Shown here piece by piece: positions 1 to 4,728 of a DNA stretch of 7,284 nt (its first letter is position 1; every line of letters starts with the position of its first letter). A program made the position numbers and the translations under genes. The notes under the pieces were generated by a model. It searched no databases. It saw nothing but the letters and a program-made list of their open reading frames with translations, and was not told where the DNA came from. The stretch comes from Gemmataceae bacterium (GTDB lineage Bacteria; Planctomycetota; Planctomycetia; Gemmatales; Gemmataceae), in contig JADLBT010000508.1 of the NCBI GenBank assembly GCA_020847555.1, positions 1 through 7,284 on the forward strand, given 5' to 3'.

Positions 1-478
1 AGGTGCGGCCGCATGGTCCGACCAGCGACGTGTCCGGCAAGAGCAGCCTGGGGAATGTCCGAAAGTCGATGTGAGGCCGGGTATAAATCGTTTCGGGAGC
101 CAGCAGGTTAGAGGGTCAGGGGCGCCGGACGATTCAACAAACCGACTCTCGTGAAGAATCCGGACGTGCGCGGGAATTCGTCCAAACCACCCGTCCGGCG
201 ATGCTGCTGTTCGGTCGCAGGCACGGGGTTGGGGGGAGGGGCTAACCCGCTTAGCACCTCTGTGATATTATTAGACCGCGGTGCGCGGCACGGAATCCGT
301 AAAAATGCCTGATCTGGGCGGGCCGGCCCCTTCGCCGCCAGGCACCACCGCCCGCACCGTGGCATGTGGTTTGCGTTCGCTTCACTCCATATTACAGAAG
401 AGTCTGACGAGGCCCCCGGGTTCGCGCCCGGAACCGGCGGGCCGGGACGAAAGCCGCGCGGGAAAGGGACGAGGCGTC
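1..478. other. Left-end region with no recognisable gene
   Basis: About 480 bases without a gene I can support. An open + frame from the window edge ends at a TGA at 72-74. Its residues (ending GNVRKSM) match no family I recognise, so it may be the tail of an upstream gene or chance. The minus-strand frame at 108-365 has a composition typical of a GC-rich shadow, rich in Arg and Pro with no domain pattern. The + frame that opens at 281 is only an upstream extension of the stress-protein frame and lacks a ribosome binding site. The region is locally less GC-rich around 260-275, where a candidate promoter lies. No tRNA-like or long repeat structure is visible. Confidence 0.5.
263..271 (+). promoter_or_regulatory. 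Candidate extended -10 promoter for the universal stress gene
   Basis: The bases TGATATTAT fit an extended -10 element (TGn followed by TATTAT, five of six matches to TATAAT) inside a small AT-rich island of an otherwise GC-rich region. No good -35 hexamer lies at the usual distance, which is tolerated by extended -10 promoters. It would give a leader of roughly 200 bases before the ATG at 479. This is pattern matching only, and planctomycete promoter consensus is not well defined. Confidence 0.28.
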
Positions 479-898
479 ATGTTCCGCAAAATCCTGATGC
501 CGGTGGATCTGTCCGACAAGCATCAGCGCGCCCTCGACGCGGCCGCAGATCTGGCCGACCGAGACGAGGGCGAGGTGACGCTCCTGCACATCATCGAATT
601 GATTCCCGGCCTGTCCGTCGAGGAGGAGAGGCCGTTCTACCAGCGCCTGGAGTGTGCGGGACGAGCCCACCTGGACCGCCTGGGTGCCGTTTTCGCACAG
701 CGCGGGCTCCCCTGGCGAGCGGAGATCCTTTACGGTCACCGCGGCCCGGACGTGGTGCGCTATGCGACCGAGCAGCAGGTGGACCTGATCCTGCTGACCG
801 CGCCCGTCCTGGATCCGGCTCACCCGGCCACCGGCCTGGGCAGCCTCAGCTACAAGGTAAGCCTGTTCGCCCCCTGCCCCGTATTGCTGATCCGGTAA
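479..898 (+). CDS. Universal stress protein (UspA family), single domain, 139 aa
   Basis: The protein opens with FRKILMPVDLSD, the first beta strand of the UspA fold with its conserved Asp (residue 10), and ends with APCPVLLIR, the usual last strand. Length (139 aa) is normal for a single Usp domain. The ATG at 479 is preceded by a purine-rich GAGG at 471-474 and sits exactly where the family begins. The same frame is open back to 281, but that part has no Usp similarity. The nucleotide-binding loop of ATP-binding members (G-x2-G-x9-G-S/T) is only partly present: GSLS remains at 121-124, while the two earlier glycines are replaced by Ala and Leu in a Pro/His-rich segment (DPAHPATGLG). It may therefore not bind ATP, as in UspA-like members. 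Such proteins are cytoplasmic and usually respond to starvation or redox stress; the specific role here is unknown. It heads a possible operon with the two genes downstream. Confidence 0.9.
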   Translation: MFRKILMPVDLSDKHQRALDAAADLADRDEGEVTLLHIIELIPGLSVEEERPFYQRLECAGRAHLDRLGAVFAQRGLPWRAEILYGHRGPDVVRYATEQQVDLILLTAPVLDPAHPATGLGSLSYKVSLFAPCPVLLIR

Positions 899-969
899 GC
901 CCAGAAACTTCGACCGACCCGGCGAGCCCAGCAGACATCTGACCCGTTCCCGATGCATCCTGGTCCGAC

Positions 970-977
970 AGGAGAGG
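970..977 (+). promoter_or_regulatory. Shine-Dalgarno that fixes the start of the DUF2007 gene
   Basis: AGGAGAGG lies eight bases before the ATG at 986. The in-frame ATG at 953 has no comparable site and would add 11 residues absent from the domain, so 986 is the better start. Confidence 0.8.
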
Positions 978-985
978 TGCTAACG

Positions 986-1285
986 ATGGCGCACGAGAAC
1001 CTGGTGACGGTTGCCGCGGTGGGGAACCCGGTCAAGGCGGAGATCATCAAGAACGCGCTGGAAGCGGAAGGGATCCGGTGTTTTTTGGAGCAGGAGGACC
1101 AGGCCGCCCTCTCCGGCCTGATGGGCGTCAGCGTCAAGATCCAGGTGCCGGAGGACCAGGCGGAGCAGGCGCGGCGGTTCATCGCCGACCGCGAGCAGAG
1201 CGCCGCCGAGGAAGAGTCAGAGGCGGATGCAGACGAACAGGGAGAAGGGGAGGCGGACACCGGCATTCGCGAGGGGCTCGAGTAA
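986..1285 (+). CDS. Small DUF2007-type protein with acidic tail, 99 aa
   Basis: Residues 6-67 match the pattern of DUF2007 (Pfam 'putative prokaryotic signal transducing protein'): a strand with VTVAAVGNPVKAEIIKNAL, then LEAEGIRCFLEQED, a short GLMGVSVKIQVPE strand, and a closing helix DQAEQARRFI. The fold is a small alpha/beta unit resembling ferredoxin-like or ACT-like ligand-binding domains; no biochemical function is established. The last 30 residues are unusual, almost entirely Glu, Asp, Ala, Gly and Gln, and probably disordered. There is no signal peptide or membrane segment, so it should be cytoplasmic. A strong Shine-Dalgarno at 970-977 decides the start. It lies 87 bases after the stress protein gene and 48 bases before the methyltransferase gene, all on the same strand, which suggests co-transcription. 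Family assignment is from sequence pattern only. Confidence 0.78.
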   Translation: MAHENLVTVAAVGNPVKAEIIKNALEAEGIRCFLEQEDQAALSGLMGVSVKIQVPEDQAEQARRFIADREQSAAEEESEADADEQGEGEADTGIREGLE

Positions 1286-1320
1286 AGGGGCAGTCCGCGC
1301 CGCCCGAACCAACCCGAGAC

Positions 1321-1326
1321 AGGAGG
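1321..1326 (+). promoter_or_regulatory. Shine-Dalgarno that supports a GTG start
   Basis: AGGAGG, a perfect anti-16S match, lies seven bases before the GTG at 1334. It establishes GTG as the initiation codon of the methyltransferase gene, which has no ATG before residue 74. Confidence 0.85.
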
Positions 1327-1333
1327 GACTACC

Positions 1334-2041
1334 GTGAAGCAGCTGCGCTGCGCCGTGCTGGCGGCAATCGGTCTGATCGTCGCGGTCAACGTGCTGCCTG
1401 GCGTTGGCCAGGAGAAGAGTGTCCGCCCGGGGATCAACAAGCAGTTCGAGAACCCGAACGTCAAGGAATACCTCGGTAAGTTCGAGGTCGAGAGCCGCGA
1501 GGTCTTCGCGAAGCGCAAGGAGATCGTCGCCGCCTGCAAGCTGAAGCCGGGGATGACCGTCGCCGACATCGGAGCCGGGACCGGCCTGTTCGCGCAGCCG
1601 TTCGCCCAGGCCGTCGGGCCAAAGGGGAAGGTGTACGCGGTGGACATCGCCCGGCAGTTCGTGACCCACATCGAGAAGACGGCCCAGAAGCAGGGACTGA
1701 AGAATGTGGTCGGGGTGGTCTGCACCCCGACGTCGGCCGAGTTGCCGCCCGCGTCGGTGGACCTGGCGTTCATCTGCGATGTCTACCACCACTTCGAGTT
1801 CCCGGTGAAGACGATGGCGTCGATCCATCGGGCGCTGAAGCCCGGCGGCCGGTTGGTGCTGATCGACTTCAAGCGCATCAAGGGCGTGACGAGGGAGTGG
1901 ATCATGAACCACGTCCGCGCGGGCCAGGAGGTGTTCGCCCGCGAGGTGACCGAGAGCGGCTTTCGGCAGGTCGGCGAGGAGAAGCTGTTGAAGGAGAATT
2001 ACTTCCTGCACTTCGAGCGTGTCGAGAAGAAGAGCAAGTAA
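1334..2041 (+). CDS. Exported class I SAM-dependent methyltransferase-like protein, 235 aa
   Basis: Residues 1-26 look like a Sec signal peptide: MKQLR, a hydrophobic stretch of about 20 residues, then LPGVGQ with probable cleavage near residue 25. The mature part is a Rossmann-type methyltransferase. Motif I is VADIGAGTG (76-84), the acidic residue after strand 2 is D104 in VYAVDIA, motif II/III is SVDLAFICDVYHHF (141-154), and the post-core strand is LKPGGRLVLIDF (168-179). A pre-core segment (residues 29-70, RPGINKQFENPNVKEYLGKFE and on) resembles the start of a family of secreted or periplasmic methyltransferase-like proteins I recall from planctomycetes and some proteobacteria. All residues needed for the SAM pocket appear present, so nothing suggests a dead enzyme. 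The substrate cannot be read from sequence. It starts with GTG behind a perfect Shine-Dalgarno. Alternative view: the N-terminal helix is an uncleaved anchor facing the cytoplasm. Confidence 0.85.
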   Translation: MKQLRCAVLAAIGLIVAVNVLPGVGQEKSVRPGINKQFENPNVKEYLGKFEVESREVFAKRKEIVAACKLKPGMTVADIGAGTGLFAQPFAQAVGPKGKVYAVDIARQFVTHIEKTAQKQGLKNVVGVVCTPTSAELPPASVDLAFICDVYHHFEFPVKTMASIHRALKPGGRLVLIDFKRIKGVTREWIMNHVRAGQEVFAREVTESGFRQVGEEKLLKENYFLHFERVEKKSK

Positions 2042-2075
2042 TGCCGAAGCGCCTGGGTCCGTTTGGCGATTCTCC

Positions 2076-2123
2076 GCGCTATGCGCCAGTCCGGAGCATC
2101 AGCGCCGGGCTGGTGCGCAGCGC
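2076..2123. terminator. Hairpin between convergent genes, likely bidirectional terminator
   Basis: Arms at 2076-2094 and 2105-2123 (19 bases each, 10-base loop) pair at 15 positions by Watson-Crick rules. In a + strand transcript three more are G-U pairs, leaving a single A-C mismatch. The hairpin lies in the 96-base gap between the stop codons of the methyltransferase (+) and the FHA gene (-), the expected site for termination of both transcripts. There is no U tract on either side, so it is not a textbook intrinsic terminator; it may act with Rho or by protecting the 3' end. Confidence 0.55.
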
Positions 2124-2137
2124 AGGTAGGCAGCAAT

Positions 2138-2761
2138 TCACTTGCCTTCGAGGCGCGACAGAATATCGTTCAGATCCTGCCCCTCCGGCAGCTCCCAGGA
2201 AAAATCCTCGGCGAGGGGCTCGTTGGCCGGCTCGCCGGCTTCGGGCGCGGGCTGGGGCTCGGTCGTCGTCCGAACGGTGTCGGAGATGGCTCCGGTGACG
2301 GGATCGCCGAGGGGGATGGCCTCCACGAATTCCCCGCCGGCGGCCGCGCCGTCCAGCGGGACGGCCTCAACAAACTCGGACGGGGAGACGAGCGGCATCG
2401 GGTCGGCAGACAGCGGGGCCGGCTCGACCGGGAGCGGGGGCGGATGCCGGTCGCTTGCGCGCCCCCGGGCGGAGAACTCGACGCGGAACGTCACCGGCCC
2501 GATCTGCAACTCGTCGCCGTTGCGGATCGACTGCACGCCAGTCACGCGGGCGCCGTTGACGAACGAGCCGTTGGCGCTGCCCAGATCCTCGACGGTCAGG
2601 CCGTCGGCCTGGATGCGGAGCAGGCAGTGACGCCGGCTCACTGTCGCCGAGGGGATACGCAGCCCGCACCCCTTCTGTCGGCCGACCACCGTCTCGGGGG
2701 TCTGGAGTCGGATCGTCTGGATCCCGCGAGCGCCCTCGATCGCAAGGAGTTTCACTTCCAT
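2138..2761 (-). CDS. FHA-domain protein with acidic/Pro-rich tail, 207 aa
   Basis: An FHA domain fills residues 1-97. The hallmark motifs are VVGRQKGCGLRIP (25-37), the SRRHC loop (42-46), DLGSANGSFVNG (59-70) and the final NGDELQIGPVTFRV (81-94). The Arg of VGR, the Ser and His of SRRH and the Asn of NGS are the residues that bind phosphothreonine in this family, so binding should be intact. After residue 98 the chain is Pro/Ala/Glu-rich and probably disordered. It carries two copies of an eight-residue motif, EFVEAVPL (129-136) and EFVEAIPL (144-151), and ends in a short acidic/hydrophobic segment (FSWELPEG, then a helix DLNDILSRLEG) that could be a partner-binding motif. There is no signal peptide or membrane helix. 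The start is placed at 2761, where the fold begins; a GTG nine codons upstream is possible, and neither has a strong ribosome binding site. It lies 103 bases downstream of the zinc-ribbon gene on the same strand. Confidence 0.9.
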   Translation of the reverse strand: MEVKLLAIEGARGIQTIRLQTPETVVGRQKGCGLRIPSATVSRRHCLLRIQADGLTVEDLGSANGSFVNGARVTGVQSIRNGDELQIGPVTFRVEFSARGRASDRHPPPLPVEPAPLSADPMPLVSPSEFVEAVPLDGAAAGGEFVEAIPLGDPVTGAISDTVRTTTEPQPAPEAGEPANEPLAEDFSWELPEGQDLNDILSRLEGK

Positions 2762-2833
2762 CGCGCTGCGTCCGTCCGCCACCGGGTTGCGAGTCCTCGG
2801 GCCATTGCGGCCTCGCGTGCGAGCGATACCTCC

Positions 2834-2861
2834 AGCATAACACCCGCGGCCGCGACAGCAA
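2834..2861 (-). promoter_or_regulatory. Candidate promoter for the FHA gene
   Basis: On the minus strand TTGCTG (2861-2856) and TATGCT (2839-2834) are separated by 16 bases, three of six and four of six matches to the sigma-70 hexamers. The gap between the zinc-ribbon gene and the FHA gene (103 bases) is long enough for a separate promoter. The evidence is weak, and read-through from the upstream gene is equally likely. Confidence 0.22.
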
Positions 2862-2864
2862 CGA

Positions 2865-4622
2865 TTACTTGCCGCGGTCCTGCTCGCCCAGTGCCACGCC
2901 CAGCTGGATGAAGGGGCGCACCGGCTCGTCAGCGTTCTCGACTGTCTCCAGCACCTGCGTGCGTGAGCCGAGGCGCGTGTTGTGGCGGGCGATCGCTTCC
3001 ACGCCCAGGGCATAGGCGGCCGTGCCCCTGTCCTCGATCAACTCGTCCACCCGCTTACGGTCGATGGCCGTCCCGGCGCCCTTTTTCAGTTCCGCGCGCA
3101 GCCGCTCCAGGTTGGCGCAGGCGCGGATGGCCTTGTCGGTGAGCGCCCCGGCGCATTCCTTCGCCTGGGTGTCCTCGCCAGCGTGGGCGGCGAGGCGAGT
3201 CAGGTCGTAGAGCTGGAAGGGAGTCAGTTTCTGGCCCGCCTTCTTCACCGCGGCGGCCGCGTCGAACGCTGCCTTGAGGGTCGTCGCCGCCTCGTCCGTC
3301 CGGTCGCTCTCCAGCGCGACGGCCGCGACGGCGAGCAGTGCGTCCAGGCGCTGCACGGGGTGGCCCGGGCGCCCGGCCTTCTCGCGCGCCTGCGGGTACT
3401 CGCCCTTCAGCGCCAGACCCGCCGCGTGGGCCAGGCGGTTGTAGTACCCCTCGCTCTCGCCCTCCTCCTTCAGAGCCTTGAGCTGCTCCTTCGCGTCGTC
3501 CTCCTTGCCGTCGGCGAGCAGCAGGGAGACGAGCTGAGCCGCCAGGAGTCCCCGGCCGAAGCCGCCGTCCTTTTCGCCGCCCTTGACGGAGGCGCTGAGC
3601 GCCTTGGCCAGCCCGATCGCCCGGCCGCGCTCGCCCTTCTGCGCCAGCTGCCGAGCGACCGCACGCATCGCCGCGGCGCGGGCCTCGGCGGAACTCATCG
3701 CCTGCAGCGTCTGGCGAATTTCCGTGGCCGCCTCGTCCCACTCCAGGCGCGCCCTGGCGGCGCCGCCGAGGATTTCGTCACCCTTGCCCCCCAGGCCCGT
3801 CTGGCTCAGCGCCAGTCCGGCCAGCAGGACGTCACGCTCGAAGCTGCCGGCCTTTTCCTGCGAGAAGTTGCTGCGGGCCTTCGCATATGCTTCCTTCGCC
3901 GCCTCTCCCCTGTCCGTCCGGAGGTAGAACTCGCCGGCGCCGCGGTGGATCTCGCCCGCAAGCGCGGGCCGCACCTTTCCCCCCTCGGCGCCCGCCAGGG
4001 CCGCCGCGAGAGCCCGCTGCTGGGCGCTGCTGCTCAGGAAGTTGCTGTACGCCCACCAGAGGACGAGCAACCCGATCGGGATGGAGGCGTACAGGGCGTA
4101 GCGGCGGATGCGGTCCGGCAGCGGCACCGGCTCCTCCTGCGCCTCGACAAGACCTTCGTCTTCCCAGTCCTGCCGGTTGGCCCGCTGGCGAGTGTCATCC
4201 CAGGCGCCGAGGGGCCGCGCGGGCGCGTCCTGCTTCGCGAAGGCCGGCCCCTTCTTATCGACGTCGCGCCAGTCCTTCTTCTCCTGCTTGAGGACCGGCA
4301 CCTTGATGATGCGTTTGCAGGAGGGGCAAGGGATCTGCTTGCCCGATTCGGTGGCCGGCAGGTGCAGCTCCGCGTCGCAGTAGTCGCAGGTGAAGTCGAT
4401 GGTGTGCGCTTGCGGCGACGCCGCGGCCTGCTGCCTGGTCGGGCCGTCGTCGGCGAAGGCGGCGGCCGCGACGTCCTCCACGTCGGCGGGGGCGCTCACC
4501 GGCGCGGGCACCTTCACCGGCTTCTTGCACGCCGGACACGCCACCCGCTTGCCGGCGAACTGCTCCTTGACCGCCAGGCTCTTGCGACACTCCGGGTTGG
4601 GGCACTTGAAGCGGATTGGCAT
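2865..4622 (-). CDS. Double zinc-ribbon, single-TM, helical-repeat protein of unknown function, 585 aa
   Basis: I do not recognise a characterised homologue, but the architecture is clear. Zinc ribbon 1 has C7, C12, C29 and C32 (CPNPEC then CPAC). Zinc ribbon 2 has C79, C82, C99 and C102 (CDYC then CPSC). Both resemble the short zinc ribbons common at the N-termini of planctomycete proteins. A charged low-complexity linker (about 110-170) leads to one hydrophobic helix (about 175-195, YALYASIPIGLLVLWWAYS). Residues 200-585 are almost entirely alpha-helical, Ala/Leu/Glu/Lys-rich, with paired-helix units resembling TPR or Sel1 repeats (for example around 235-250, 315-340, 395-415 and 430-455). 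With basic residues just before the helix (RIRR), the zinc ribbons should be cytoplasmic and the repeats outside the inner membrane. The ATG at 4622 is supported by the conserved MPIRFKCPN opening, but no Shine-Dalgarno is visible. The gene begins 24 bases beyond a large inverted repeat. Confidence 0.85.
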   Translation of the reverse strand: MPIRFKCPNPECRKSLAVKEQFAGKRVACPACKKPVKVPAPVSAPADVEDVAAAAFADDGPTRQQAAASPQAHTIDFTCDYCDAELHLPATESGKQIPCPSCKRIIKVPVLKQEKKDWRDVDKKGPAFAKQDAPARPLGAWDDTRQRANRQDWEDEGLVEAQEEPVPLPDRIRRYALYASIPIGLLVLWWAYSNFLSSSAQQRALAAALAGAEGGKVRPALAGEIHRGAGEFYLRTDRGEAAKEAYAKARSNFSQEKAGSFERDVLLAGLALSQTGLGGKGDEILGGAARARLEWDEAATEIRQTLQAMSSAEARAAAMRAVARQLAQKGERGRAIGLAKALSASVKGGEKDGGFGRGLLAAQLVSLLLADGKEDDAKEQLKALKEEGESEGYYNRLAHAAGLALKGEYPQAREKAGRPGHPVQRLDALLAVAAVALESDRTDEAATTLKAAFDAAAAVKKAGQKLTPFQLYDLTRLAAHAGEDTQAKECAGALTDKAIRACANLERLRAELKKGAGTAIDRKRVDELIEDRGTAAYALGVEAIARHNTRLGSRTQVLETVENADEPVRPFIQLGVALGEQDRGK

Positions 4623-4646
4623 GGTGAAATGAGGGGTCAGGGGTCG
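4623..4646 (-). promoter_or_regulatory. Short C-rich leader without Shine-Dalgarno, with GGGGTC direct repeats
   Basis: Between the inverted repeat and the ATG at 4622 there are only 24 bases, read on the minus strand as a C-rich tract containing CCCCTGACCCCTC. No AGGAGG-like purine run is present. On the + strand this is a short direct repeat, GGGGTCA then GGGGTCG (4633-4646). Initiation must therefore rely on something other than Shine-Dalgarno pairing. Confidence 0.5.
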
Positions 4647-4728
4647 GGGGCGACCATCCGAGCCGGAAGCGTCAGCAACGGATCCTGTCTCAGCCGTCGC
4701 TGACGCTTCCGGCTCGGACGGTCGCCCC
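4647..4728. repeat. Long inverted repeat with 35-base arms between ispG and the zinc-ribbon gene
   Basis: The left arm 4647-4681 and right arm 4694-4728 match as inverse complements at 33 of 35 positions, with a 12-base loop (4682-4693). Both differences are A versus G on the + strand, so a minus-strand transcript forms G-U pairs there and the stem is fully paired, whereas a + transcript would have two A-C mismatches. Each arm also holds two small inner palindromes with the same AGC triloop: TCCG-AGC-CGGA, and CGTC-AGC-GACG (the second perfect only in the right arm). The element lies directly after ispG in its transcription direction: base 4728 is the last arm base and also part of the ispG stop codon (4730-4728). 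It could be a transcription terminator, an mRNA-stabilising hairpin, or a copy of a dispersed palindromic repeat. The arm sequence is familiar to me as a repeated intergenic motif in Gemmata-type genomes, but that is from memory. Confidence 0.9.

Noticed and set aside
3..74. Open + frame from the window edge as the end of an upstream gene
   Set aside because: Only 23 codons are visible and they match no family I know, so I cannot tell a real tail from chance.
125..163. Imperfect stem CCGG-ATTC / GAAT-CCGG in the left intergenic region as a terminator of an upstream gene
   Set aside because: The stem is short with a three-base bulge and a loop of about 20 bases, has no U tract, and no upstream gene can be confirmed.
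2752..2838. 28-codon minus-strand frame overlapping the FHA start codon, a possible leader peptide
   Set aside because: Its ATG lies inside the candidate -10 and has no Shine-Dalgarno. Nothing about its sequence suggests a regulatory peptide, so chance in GC-rich DNA is more likely.
2762..3013. 84-residue N-terminal extension of the FHA frame overlapping the end of the zinc-ribbon gene
   Set aside because: The extension is Arg/Trp/Cys/Ser-rich out-of-frame sequence of the upstream gene, and the FHA fold begins at the ATG at 2761.
2982..4703. 573-residue open frame on the + strand, antisense to the zinc-ribbon gene
   Set aside because: It is a mirror of a real GC-rich gene: Arg/Leu/Gly/Ala-rich with no domain, while the minus strand has zinc ribbons, a membrane helix and helical repeats. 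It also runs through the inverted repeat.
4647..4728. Transposon or insertion sequence ends at the inverted repeat
   Set aside because: The arms are separated by only 12 bases, leaving no room for a transposase, and no target-site duplication is visible. A non-autonomous palindromic repeat or terminator fits better.
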